A DNA stretch of 64,000 bases. Origin: Acidobacteriota bacterium (GTDB lineage Bacteria; Acidobacteriota; Terriglobia; Bryobacterales; Bryobacteraceae). Under the pieces are notes generated by a model, which saw only the letters and a list, made by a program, of their open reading frames with translations, was not told the origin of the DNA and searched no databases. The position numbers and the translations under genes were made by a program. The stretch covers positions 1-64,000 of the forward strand of contig JACPNQ010000009.1 in assembly GCA_016185425.1 (NCBI GenBank), read 5' to 3'. Shown here one piece after another: positions 16,311 to 24,994 of the stretch. Every line of letters begins with the position of its first letter. Position 1 is the stretch's first letter.

Positions 16311-19300
16311 ATGAGCCGCCTTTGCTTTATGTTCGCCGGGGCCGCTATTGCATCGGCTCTCTATGGTCAGGAGCTGGCGTTTCCGCTCACTGCACGGCTG
16401 CAAGCGAGAATTCCTTCCGCCGGTATCCCTGCCGATGCCTATTACCTCCCGGGCAGCGCAGATGTCTCCTGTTTTGAGGCAACTCCCTCCGGCAGCCGCT
16501 ACCTGTGTCTCTCTGACTCCGGAACGATCGTCGAGTGGACCGCCGACAACCGTATTCGGCAGGTCGCCGACGGATTTGTCGGACCCTTGCAAGCCAAGGT
16601 AGCGCCTGACGGCACGCTCTACGTTCTCGATCTCGGCCGCGGGACGCTCTCCCAGATCTCGCCCAACGGTACCGTCACACGTCTCATGGGCTCCGGCTCT
16701 GACCGTGTGATCCGCGAAAGGATGGACCCGCGCACTTTTGATCTTCCACTGTTCACCATGTCGCGAGATACCTACATTAACTCGGTGCAGCTCGCGATCG
16801 ACCCGCAAGGCAACCCGTACCTCGGCATTCTGCGCCAGGACACCACCAAAGATGGCGGCAACGATGTCACGAAGCGCTACCTGTACATATTCCGGCTTGA
16901 GAACAACGTGTCCGCGATGGTCCTGCACTGGGATGGCTCTACAACGCTTACCGGTCTCGAACGGCTTCCCGATTTCGACGCACTGTCCGTCGACAAGGAT
17001 CGCAATATCTTTTACGCGATGGACGGAAAGCTGTACCGGCTGGAGTCCAATCTCCGCCCGGCCGCTCTAGTCAATGGCGCGTATACGGTTCTCAATTCGA
17101 ATCCCGTAAAGTCGATCGTACAGACCGACGACGGCAACATCTTCCTTTACTCGCCATCCACGTTGAACATATTTCGCCTTCGCTACCGCGAGCTTGGCCT
17201 CGATCTCGATAGCTTTGCAGCGCTGAAAGGCCGCATGACGCGCCAAGGCGGTCAACTGATCGCACTCGATCTGAACGAAAAACGCCTTCTCAGTTATATC
17301 GCGGATCCGGCGAAGATCTTCGTGCCGAAGGAAGTCGCCCGCCTGCTTCGCTACATCCCGATCACGGGGAACAACTCGTTCCGCGCAGCCTTCGACAATC
17401 CTGTCAGTGTCAGCACCGATAATCAGGGGCAAGTATTCGCCGTTGAAGGAGAAGACGGCTCGGTTTATCGAATCGCCGCAAACGGAGTCGTTCAGCGCGT
17501 CGGCAAAAGCACCTTCAATCCGGACAATCCTCCCGCCGGTCGTTTCACGAGCGAGAACATCGCCATGGACGCCTTCCCATACCCCATCGTCGCCGTTGGC
17601 AACGACTTTGAAGGCCGCTTATACCTCCTCGACCGCGCCTGCAACTTCTTCATTCAAATTGGGACCTCCACAGCGCGGCGGGCCGCGGTCCTGGGCTCCA
17701 CTTGTACGGAAGCCGTCATGGCGGCCGATCAGGCAAAGCGAATGCATGTCGCCATTGTTGGTACAGGTAGCGTCATGTCGGCGTCGGGTGACCCATTGGC
17801 CGGTGACTGGACCTTCACCAGATCTTACTCCGGGAGCAGCGTCCGATCCTTCGCTGTGCTTCCCACCGGCGATTTGCTTGTCCTCGACGGTGCCTCTCCC
17901 TCCTTCTGGAGCCTGTGGCGCGTCAATTCGAATACGCGTGCATTCGTTCGTGTCACGCTCGACGACTCTCTCCGCAACGATGTGAACATCCGGTTGAGCT
18001 CCGTCGCTGTCGATTTCAGCGGCCGCATCCTCGCGGTCTCCTGCTGTTCGGCCGGCAGTTCCAACGAGTCCGGCCGCCGATTTCTTTACTCGTTTCAGCT
18101 AAGCGGTACCAACGTTCTCATCGGGCAATCGCGCCCGGTCGCCTATTTCGATGGAGCAGGACAGGCGCCCGACAAGCTCTTCTCCCATCCGCGCGGCATC
18201 CTCATCAAAACGAATCAGGGCCGCCTCTACTATTTCGAGGATCCGCAGTTCCGTAGCCAGGCTGCGGTGTCACTACCCAATAGGCAAACCTGGACCTACG
18301 CGCCCGACTCCGGCATTCAGGAATTGGCGGTCCCCGCAATTCCCGGCTTCGGCCCAACGGCTTTCCGCACACGCCTCGCCTGCGACGGAGGCTTTGGCCG
18401 GTATGTCCGGCTCGGCCCATCCGCTGCGGTTGCCCCCACACAATTGCGTTTGGCCCTCGATACGCTCTCCGCGCCGTCCCGCTCTGCGTCCTGCCGGATC
18501 GAGCTGACTCCAGTCGATAGCACCCGCGTTATGGCCAACACGACGATCGACCTGGTCCCCGATCCAGCCAAGCTGGCGCTCATTCCCGCTATTACGATGT
18601 TGGATCAGCTAACGCCCTTCAAGGTAGATCCCGCGCAAACATCGATCACGAAGACGGTTCGGCTCTTCAACAATGCTCCGGACAACGTGGACATTCGCAT
18701 GGAGGGTGCCCTTCCTGACGGCGTTATGGTCTCTCCGGCTGTTCTCACGCTGGAACCGAAACGGTCGGGCGACTTCACGTTCACCATTTCGCCTCAACAG
18801 CTCTTCCGCCAGCACTACCAGATTCCGCTCCAGGCGGCCTGCAACGCATGTGCAAAGCCCATTCCGCTTAACCTGAGCTTCCAGATTAGCGGCCGCACGA
18901 CTTCGATCGATATCTCGGCCGAAGCGGCCCTCATCGATATCGCCGGCTTGAATGCGCGCAATGCCGGACGGCTGGCCGCTACCTCCATCGTGCTCTCCGG
19001 CCTGGACGAAACCGACGTCAACATTCGCACTGACCAGCCTGCGGCATCGCCCTGGTTCTCCATCCAAAAATCGGCTTCCACACGTACGGACGACGGTAAA
19101 CTCGTCATCACCTACGACGTCGTGCTGAATCGCGCCTCTCTACCTGCTAAACAGTCCAGCAATATCGTCACGTTCGAAACACAGACGCAGCAGGGCGTCG
19201 CCCGCCGGTTCCTCACCGTCTTCTACTTCCCCGAGGGCGCTACCGTCCAACGTCTCTTTGAGAGCGGTTCCGCGGGTTCCACCATCAACCTGGGCACGTC

Positions 19301-20663
19301 GCGCAGCGCAACGGTGACGATCCCGGTTTTCAGCCGTTCGGACACGGCCATGGTCTTTAGCACCTACACGCTCGGCGGCGACTCGGGTACTGTGTCCGTT
19401 CCCTCAACGCAGGGAGTCGTGGGCAAGGGAACGAACGAGATTCAGTTCGATGTTTCACGCACCGGCACTGCCGTCGAAGCCTCGGAGATCAAGGACATCG
19501 TGATCCTCTTCTCGAATGGCGAACGCCTGATCTATAACCTCAATGTGCTCACCGCGTCGCTCCAGGCGGCCACTCAATCCAAAGGCGGAGAGCGTGCGAT
19601 CGGCGCGTGCGCCAGCGCCCGCCTGCTGGTATCGCCGAAAGAACCGGGCCTTCCGTACACCGTTGTCCGGAACGTCGGCATGCGCTTCGTCTTGGAGCTG
19701 AAGGATGAGTGCAATCAATTGGTCAATGCCTCGGACAAAGCGCAGATCCGTTTCAGTACCGAGCCGGCCAACGGTAACGTCACCGTAACTTCGGTTGGCA
19801 AAGGGCTCTGGGAGATCTTCTGGAAGCCGGAACGGACGGGCGAGAACATTGTGGCAAAAGTGGTCGCGGTGCGCGGCGTGTCCGAAAAGGAGATCTACGT
19901 CGGAACGCTGACGTTAAGTGGCCGCGTCTCCGATTCAACAGTCCCAAGCCTGAAGTCGTTCAGCATTGTTGATGCCATCAGCTACCAGGCGAAGTCCATT
20001 ACAGCGCCGGGTGCGTTCATTACGATCTACGGCGAGAACCTCGCTACCAAGGATACGCTCGGGTTCGACACTCCGGGAGTATTCCCGCTCGAATTGGACG
20101 GCTTGCAAGTGCAGTTCAATGGCAAGCCCGCGCCGCTGCTCTTTACGTCGCCTGGACAGATCAACCTGCAGGTGCCATATGACCTGGAAACCAGCGAATA
20201 CCGCATGGTGATTCGGCGTGGCGATCTGGTTTCCGCCCCGGCGGCGTTAGGAGTCGGGAGTTCATCGCCAGCTATCGTCAGCGCCAATGGCAGCGGGACC
20301 GGACAGGGTGCGATTTATCGGATATCTTCGGACGTGCCAACCTCGTTCGCAACGCCGGCCAATCCGGCCACGGCGGGCGAATCGGTGCTCATCGTGACAA
20401 CGGGGCTCGGCGCCACCAATCCGTTCTTTGACGAAGGCAAAGCCGTTCCCTCGGATAACGTTTTGTCCGTCTCCGGCGCCCTCCAGGTGGCAATCGGTGG
20501 GGTTCTCGCGGAAAACGTCGCAGGCTACCTGGCGCCCGGACAGATCGGCATCTACTTCGTCAACGCGGTGATCCCGCAAGGCGCTCCGGCGGGAGACGCA
20601 GTTCCCGTTGTGGTGCGCGGCAATGGCGTCGAAAGCCAGACAGTGACAATGGCCATCAAGTGA
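16311..20663 (+). CDS. Giant secreted propeller/Ig-like protein with TIGR03437 C-terminus
   Basis: A 1450-residue exported protein. A signal peptide occupies about residues 1-20. Residues about 50-650 hold repeated NHL/SMP-30-like blades ('APDGTLYVLDLGRGTLSQIS', 'STDNQGQVFAVEGEDGSVYR'). Residues about 770-1100 are Ig-like/abnormal-spindle-type beta-sandwich repeats ('LFNNAPDNVDIRM'). Residues about 1225-1450 form the Solibacter-type TIGR03437 domain ('ITIYGENLATKDT', 'SPGQINLQVPYD'). No catalytic motif is visible. The architecture suggests an extracellular binding or surface protein. It abuts the convergent GT2 gene with zero spacing (TGA|TCA). Confidence 0.85.
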   Translation: MSRLCFMFAGAAIASALYGQELAFPLTARLQARIPSAGIPADAYYLPGSADVSCFEATPSGSRYLCLSDSGTIVEWTADNRIRQVADGFVGPLQAKVAPDGTLYVLDLGRGTLSQISPNGTVTRLMGSGSDRVIRERMDPRTFDLPLFTMSRDTYINSVQLAIDPQGNPYLGILRQDTTKDGGNDVTKRYLYIFRLENNVSAMVLHWDGSTTLTGLERLPDFDALSVDKDRNIFYAMDGKLYRLESNLRPAALVNGAYTVLNSNPVKSIVQTDDGNIFLYSPSTLNIFRLRYRELGLDLDSFAALKGRMTRQGGQLIALDLNEKRLLSYIADPAKIFVPKEVARLLRYIPITGNNSFRAAFDNPVSVSTDNQGQVFAVEGEDGSVYRIAANGVVQRVGKSTFNPDNPPAGRFTSENIAMDAFPYPIVAVGNDFEGRLYLLDRACNFFIQIGTSTARRAAVLGSTCTEAVMAADQAKRMHVAIVGTGSVMSASGDPLAGDWTFTRSYSGSSVRSFAVLPTGDLLVLDGASPSFWSLWRVNSNTRAFVRVTLDDSLRNDVNIRLSSVAVDFSGRILAVSCCSAGSSNESGRRFLYSFQLSGTNVLIGQSRPVAYFDGAGQAPDKLFSHPRGILIKTNQGRLYYFEDPQFRSQAAVSLPNRQTWTYAPDSGIQELAVPAIPGFGPTAFRTRLACDGGFGRYVRLGPSAAVAPTQLRLALDTLSAPSRSASCRIELTPVDSTRVMANTTIDLVPDPAKLALIPAITMLDQLTPFKVDPAQTSITKTVRLFNNAPDNVDIRMEGALPDGVMVSPAVLTLEPKRSGDFTFTISPQQLFRQHYQIPLQAACNACAKPIPLNLSFQISGRTTSIDISAEAALIDIAGLNARNAGRLAATSIVLSGLDETDVNIRTDQPAASPWFSIQKSASTRTDDGKLVITYDVVLNRASLPAKQSSNIVTFETQTQQGVARRFLTVFYFPEGATVQRLFESGSAGSTINLGTSRSATVTIPVFSRSDTAMVFSTYTLGGDSGTVSVPSTQGVVGKGTNEIQFDVSRTGTAVEASEIKDIVILFSNGERLIYNLNVLTASLQAATQSKGGERAIGACASARLLVSPKEPGLPYTVVRNVGMRFVLELKDECNQLVNASDKAQIRFSTEPANGNVTVTSVGKGLWEIFWKPERTGENIVAKVVAVRGVSEKEIYVGTLTLSGRVSDSTVPSLKSFSIVDAISYQAKSITAPGAFITIYGENLATKDTLGFDTPGVFPLELDGLQVQFNGKPAPLLFTSPGQINLQVPYDLETSEYRMVIRRGDLVSAPAALGVGSSSPAIVSANGSGTGQGAIYRISSDVPTSFATPANPATAGESVLIVTTGLGATNPFFDEGKAVPSDNVLSVSGALQVAIGGVLAENVAGYLAPGQIGIYFVNAVIPQGAPAGDAVPVVVRGNGVESQTVTMAIK

Positions 20664-21401
20664 TCAGGCCGTCCGCACATCGCGGCCGGTCACCTGCGGC
20701 ATGATGACCAGCGTCACATACAAGCGAACCAACTGAAAAAACGTCACGGCAAGCGACTGGAGCCGGAAAAACTGCGAACGGCCGTGAAGACGCGGGTAGT
20801 GGCTCACACCCACTTCCTCGACAAGGTAGGGGCACATTTCCAGCTTCTTGACGAGCTCCACGCAAATCGTGCCGCTCGTCGATCGCAGTGACAGCTCTTC
20901 CAGCAGGCTGCGGCGGATCAGACGGAAATCACAGTCGATATCTCGCAGTTGGATCCCGAAAATAAAGCGGGCGAACCGGTTATATAGCCAGCCGATCGCG
21001 ACGCGGTGCCACGGATCGTTACGGCTCTCTTTATAGCCGTTCACAAAACCCACCGCCGGGCCCATCTTCTTCAACAGCAGATCCAGTTCCAGCGGATCGT
21101 ATTGGGCGTCTCCGTCAGTGTAGAACACTAGATCTTTCGAAGCCGCGGCGAATCCGCTGCGCAGCGCTCCGCCGTATCCGCGGTTCTCTTCATGGGTGAT
21201 TACGCGCATGTGCCGCGGATTCGCCCGGCGCAGGCCCTCCAGAACGTCCGCTGTCTCATCGGCGCTTCCGTCGTTGATGACGATCACTTCGTAGTCATCG
21301 GTCAGTCCGGACAACATTGCCAAGGTCTTCTCTACCAGGTCCCCGATCGTTCTGCCGTCATTGTATGCCGGGAAGAACGCGCTGATACTCTCACGACTCA
21401 T
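20664..21401 (-). CDS. Family 2 glycosyltransferase (DPM1/DPG-synthase-like)
   Basis: A 245-residue GT2 enzyme from the ATG at 21401. 'SAFFPAYNDGRTIGDLV' and 'YEVIVINDGSADETADV' form the nucleotide-sugar fold, 'FYTDGDAQYD' carries the DxD metal site, and 'RDIDCDFRLIRRSLLEEL' is typical of polyprenyl-phosphate glycosyltransferases. The final hydrophobic stretch ('LVRLYVTLVIMPQV') may bind the membrane. An in-frame extension to 21494 exists but lacks similarity. The likely job is transfer of a sugar from a nucleotide donor to a lipid carrier. Confidence 0.88.
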   Translation of the reverse strand: MSRESISAFFPAYNDGRTIGDLVEKTLAMLSGLTDDYEVIVINDGSADETADVLEGLRRANPRHMRVITHEENRGYGGALRSGFAAASKDLVFYTDGDAQYDPLELDLLLKKMGPAVGFVNGYKESRNDPWHRVAIGWLYNRFARFIFGIQLRDIDCDFRLIRRSLLEELSLRSTSGTICVELVKKLEMCPYLVEEVGVSHYPRLHGRSQFFRLQSLAVTFFQLVRLYVTLVIMPQVTGRDVRTA

Positions 21402-21539
21402 GGTGATTTGGACTCCAGGTCCACCCCTACGTGGACTGCGGTCATTCCGATACTTCGCTGTGGGCATGATCTCACACACCCGCTGGTTCCGCAAACCGGA
21501 CTGCGCGCCAGGGCTGGGATCAGCCGTGCCGCCGGCGAT

Positions 21540-21641
21540 TCATCTCCGTATGGTAAAGTGCGCGTGCTCAAACAACCACGCGATGGCCGCCGTAATCGCC
21601 GGCAATCCCAACATCCACAGGAGAAACGCTGTCTTCCCCAT
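21540..21641 (-). CDS. Unannotated 33-residue single-helix membrane peptide
   Basis: A short ORF with an unusually good ribosome-binding site: AAGGAGG ends 6 nt before the ATG at 21641. The product starts MGKTAFLLWMLGLPAITAA and continues IAWLFEHAHFTIRR, giving one hydrophobic helix (about residues 4-24) between a Lys and a basic/His-rich tail, consistent with an inner-membrane microprotein. It lies 59 nt downstream of the DUF2071 gene and 138 nt upstream of the GT2 gene on the same strand, filling an otherwise empty gap. No family is recognised. Confidence 0.6.
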   Translation of the reverse strand: MGKTAFLLWMLGLPAITAAIAWLFEHAHFTIRR

Positions 21642-21700
21642 GACAAGCCTCCTTTCGCACTCCTAAGCGCGGGCAGGGGCCAATCGGGGCCGTCTCACTG

Positions 21701-22432
21701 TTAGATTCGCCGTCGCCAGCCCGTCATCACATGCGTAACCGCCGAATAGTGCGCGAGCGGTTCGCCCTTTGGATCGGGCAACCCTGCCGCTCGCAGCAGC
21801 GACTCGTCCAACGCACCCACGCGCACTCGCTGCAACGGCCAGCGAGCATGATCGATATCGGCGCGGAGGACCCGGCCGTGTCGATACGCAAACAGGCTCC
21901 AGCGAGCGGTGAGAAACGCTGCAAGGGGCGAAGTTTCGCCAATCATTTCACCGGGCGTCACGCGGATCTCCGTATGGCCACCGGGGCCAACCCGCCGCCG
22001 GCTGCGATAATCGACGCTCCCGCCCGTAGCATCCACGGACATCCGCGCCCAGTAATACGGCAGCGCATAACCGGCCCGCGCCCCGACCACTGCCGCCAGG
22101 CGAGCCGCATCCAGGGAGAAGAACCAAACGCCCCGCCGGCCCTGCTTGTCGTAGACATACGTCCGCAAATTCGTCTCGGGAAATCGCGAAAACCACGGAA
22201 CCGCCGGAGCCATTGGCAGCGTGAGATCCGCCAGAATGAACGGAACCAGGCCCACGTAGATGCGGCCTTCCCATAGATCCAGCTCAAGTTCTCCCGGTAT
22301 GAGCGGCCGCACAACCACCGGATCGAAGCTCCAGTGGAGGAAGGTCAAAGCCAGCCACGACTGCCGCAATACCGGCCTCGGAACGCGAAACGGAGCGTCG
22401 ATCGAGATCGGTTCCACAGGCGTTTCAAGCAT
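21701..22432 (-). CDS. DUF2071 (YqjF-like) family protein
   Basis: A 243-residue protein with DUF2071 signatures: 'QSWLALTFLHWSFDPVVVRP' with 'LIPGELELD' after it, 'IYVGLVPFILADL', 'ETNLRTYVYDKQGRRGVWFF', and 'ARMSVDATGGSVDYRSRR'. The family has an acetoacetate-decarboxylase-like fold but its reaction is unknown. Length fits the family. It is divergent from the NRAMP-like gene, with 70 nt between the starts. Confidence 0.85.
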   Translation of the reverse strand: MLETPVEPISIDAPFRVPRPVLRQSWLALTFLHWSFDPVVVRPLIPGELELDLWEGRIYVGLVPFILADLTLPMAPAVPWFSRFPETNLRTYVYDKQGRRGVWFFSLDAARLAAVVGARAGYALPYYWARMSVDATGGSVDYRSRRRVGPGGHTEIRVTPGEMIGETSPLAAFLTARWSLFAYRHGRVLRADIDHARWPLQRVRVGALDESLLRAAGLPDPKGEPLAHYSAVTHVMTGWRRRI

Positions 22433-22502
22433 GTCTCATTATCCGGAAAATGTAACCGCCGGCCGTCGACCGCCGATGCGAAAACGCGATACAGTAACGG
22501 GG

Positions 22503-23888
22503 ATGTCCACAGAAGCCCGCCTGCAGCCAGCGCCCGTGTTGAAAGACCCGTATGCCTACCACACGGAAGACGTGGCCGAACCGCCCGTTGCTTTTGGCGA
22601 CATTCTGAAGCGCATCGGACCCGGTATGATTCTCGCGGCCTCCATTGTAGGTTCGGGGGAGTTGATCGCTACCACGACGCTCGGCGCCGAGGTCGGTTAC
22701 CTCGCGCTGTGGATCATCATCATCAGTTGCTTTCTCAAACCGGCCATTCAATCGGAGATGGGCCGCTTCACCATCGCCACCGGTCAGACCGGCCTCGCAT
22801 CTTTCAACCTCGTTCCCGGGCCCCGCTTCGGTGTCGGCTGGGTCGTATGGATGTGGGCAATCATGGTGCTGATCACCATGTTTCAGATCGGCGCAATGTT
22901 CGCAGGCGTTGCGCAAGTCCTCAACAGCCTGATGCCCGCCCTCGCCGTATCCGCATGGGTACTGGTGCTGCTGGTCTTCACTCTCTGGCTTCTTCTCGGC
23001 GGCGGCTATGATCGCATTGAACATCTGGCCACTTTGAAAGTCGGCTTGTTCACCATGCTGACCCTCCTCTGCGCCATGATGCTCACCAGCAAACCGCAAT
23101 ACTTCTCCTGGGCGCAGCTCATGGAAGGCTTCGAGTTCAGACTGCCCGGCGGCGGACTGACCACCGCGGTTGCCGTATTCGGTATCACCGGCGTGGGTGC
23201 GGCGGAGCTCTTCATGTATCCCTACTGGTGCGTGGAAAAGGGATACGCGCGCTACACCGGACCCATCGACGGTACAGCGGACTGGAAGCGCCGCGCGCAC
23301 GGCTGGATCAAGGTGATGAACGTCGACATCATTGCGTCGATGATCATCTACACCGTTGCCACCCTCGCCTTCTACCTTCTCGGCGCTGGCGTCCTGCACT
23401 CGCAAGGCCTCCTGCCGAAGGGCAACGAAATGATTGCCGTACTCTCCAGGATGTACACCGAGACACTCGGCCCTTGGGCGCTGTGGCTCTTCTACGCCGG
23501 TGCAATCGCCACACTCTATGGCACCATTTTCGCCGCCACCGCCGCCAACAGCCGCGTCTATGCCGATATGATGACCCTCCTCGGTGTATTCGACCGCGGC
23601 GACTACCAAACCCGCGTCCTCTGGCGGAAACGGTTCGTGGTAGCGCTGCTCCTCATTCCCGTCGGATTATATTTTCTTAAGGTTGACCCCAGCTTCATGG
23701 TGAAAATCGGCGGCGTTGCGCAGGCGATGATGTTGCCGGTAATCGCAGTAGGTACGCTTTATCTTCGTCATAAGCACATGCCAAAAGAGGTCTACCCGCA
23801 GACTTGGGTTACCGCCAGCCTTTGGGTAGCATCTCTTTTCACAATTTTTATGATGGGGTACTACACAATTCTCTTGGTTCGGGGTTAG
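22503..23888 (+). CDS. Divergent NRAMP-superfamily transporter with GSGE in place of DPGN
   Basis: A 461-residue membrane protein from the ATG at 22503, with about eleven helices and the overall NRAMP/APC (LeuT-like) layout. The first unwound helix reads 'AASIVGSGELIATTTLGA', so GSGE (residues 50-53) replaces the metal-binding DPGN of classical NRAMPs. The helix-6 region reads 'AELFMYPYW' with M238-Y-P where classical members have MPH. The substrate is therefore unlikely to be bound as in MntH; this is inference from motif loss. The in-frame extension upstream to 22260 is antisense to the DUF2071 gene and was discarded. A terminator-like hairpin lies about 90 nt after the stop. Confidence 0.8.
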   Translation: MSTEARLQPAPVLKDPYAYHTEDVAEPPVAFGDILKRIGPGMILAASIVGSGELIATTTLGAEVGYLALWIIIISCFLKPAIQSEMGRFTIATGQTGLASFNLVPGPRFGVGWVVWMWAIMVLITMFQIGAMFAGVAQVLNSLMPALAVSAWVLVLLVFTLWLLLGGGYDRIEHLATLKVGLFTMLTLLCAMMLTSKPQYFSWAQLMEGFEFRLPGGGLTTAVAVFGITGVGAAELFMYPYWCVEKGYARYTGPIDGTADWKRRAHGWIKVMNVDIIASMIIYTVATLAFYLLGAGVLHSQGLLPKGNEMIAVLSRMYTETLGPWALWLFYAGAIATLYGTIFAATAANSRVYADMMTLLGVFDRGDYQTRVLWRKRFVVALLLIPVGLYFLKVDPSFMVKIGGVAQAMMLPVIAVGTLYLRHKHMPKEVYPQTWVTASLWVASLFTIFMMGYYTILLVRG

Positions 23889-23978
23889 TATAGGTGGTAG
23901 GATCTGGTACTTCGAGTGCCCAGAACCGCCGCAATTTGAGTTCGGTCGATCGATCCGCCCGCAGCGGAACATACGACC

Positions 23979-24018
23979 AGCCGGTGAGCATCCTCCTCCG
24001 AGTGCTCACCGGCTTTCT
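23979..24018 (+). terminator. Rho-independent terminator-like hairpin after the NRAMP-like gene
   Basis: A perfect 12-bp stem: AGCCGGTGAGCA (23979-23990) pairs with TGCTCACCGGCT (24003-24014) around a 12-nt loop, followed by TTCTAATTT. The T-run is weak. The right arm overlaps the last codons of the convergent FAD oxidoreductase gene, so it might act on both strands. Confidence 0.55.
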
Positions 24019-24986
24019 AATTTGGGGCGCGTCAGGCTAAAAAACCACGCCGGAGGGACTAACGGAGCCAAAAAGCGCGGCCAACCGAACTCCAAAGCCG
24101 CTCTAAGCCGCGCGCACCACTCATTCTGCCGTTCTAACCCTGCCCGTACTGATTGATAGTACTCCGCTGCCGGCCGGCCTTCCGCGGCAAATCTTCCCGC
24201 CATACCACCTGTCCAAATGGCAATAGCCATACCAGTACCAGTGAACGGGTCGACGAACTGAAGCGCATCCCCAGCCAGCAACTCTTCCACCGGTGGGGTG
24301 GTCAGCCGGGTGTCGAAAACCAGCGGCCCCGTCGACAGCCAGTCCATCGACCGGCTCAACGGCCGCACCCGTTCCGCAAGGGCACGGTTTCCCTCACACA
24401 CCAGTGCGTCGTAGTCGAAACCCAACCGCTTAAATCCGGACTCAGGTCCCAACCCGCACACATTGGTCAGGCCATCCTCCACCGGATTCACTCCCACATA
24501 AAACCCATCGAAGAAATACAGCTCCACCGCATCACTCACCGGGCCGCGAAAATGCGCCTTGAACCCGAACAGCCGCTCACGCCCCGCAGGCACAAACTGC
24601 CTTCCATGAGCCACAATATCCACCCGTCCCGGTACCCGCTCCACAATCCACTGCGCCCCCCGGGTCTCTGCCTCTCCCCGGAGCAGCGCATCCAACCGGT
24701 AACGGCTCAGCCCCAAAGCGGATTCGGCAAACCGGCTCTCCGACGACCGCCGCCCGAACGTCAGCTTCATTCGCCGCATTCTGGCCGGATTCGTGGCGAG
24801 GAACTGCTCCCACAACCCCAACTCTTCCAGAACAGGCTGCACTTCCGGCGTCAGGAACTCGCCGCAGACCTTGTGCTTCGGAATCCGCGAGGGATCCCAC
24901 ATCCGCGCGCTAGCCCCCGACCGCAGCGCAGCGATCGCCGCCGCGGACCCCGCCAGCCCCGCGCCTGCAATCCGCACCAGCGCCAA
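24006..24986 (-). CDS. FAD-dependent oxidoreductase (geranylgeranyl-reductase/UbiH-like)
   Basis: A 326-residue flavoprotein. The dinucleotide-binding 'IAGAGLAGSAAAIAA' is at residues 6-20, and a second FAD motif 'AGDALQFVDPFTGTGM' lies near 240-255. The 'VCGEFLTPEVQPVLEELGL' segment after the first fold is typical of geranylgeranyl reductase-like and other group A flavoproteins. The substrate is unknown. It follows the secreted TPR gene by 8 nt. Its stop overlaps the terminator-like hairpin shared with the convergent transporter. Confidence 0.82.
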   Translation of the reverse strand: MALVRIAGAGLAGSAAAIAALRSGASARMWDPSRIPKHKVCGEFLTPEVQPVLEELGLWEQFLATNPARMRRMKLTFGRRSSESRFAESALGLSRYRLDALLRGEAETRGAQWIVERVPGRVDIVAHGRQFVPAGRERLFGFKAHFRGPVSDAVELYFFDGFYVGVNPVEDGLTNVCGLGPESGFKRLGFDYDALVCEGNRALAERVRPLSRSMDWLSTGPLVFDTRLTTPPVEELLAGDALQFVDPFTGTGMAIAIWTGGMAGRFAAEGRPAAEYYQSVRAGLERQNEWCARLRAALEFGWPRFLAPLVPPAWFFSLTRPKLESR

Positions 24987-24994
24987 GTCCGGCC

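Noticed and set aside
22425-23609. 394-residue minus-strand frame opposite the NRAMP-like gene
   Set aside because: Highly charged shadow of membrane-protein codons; no similarity to known families.
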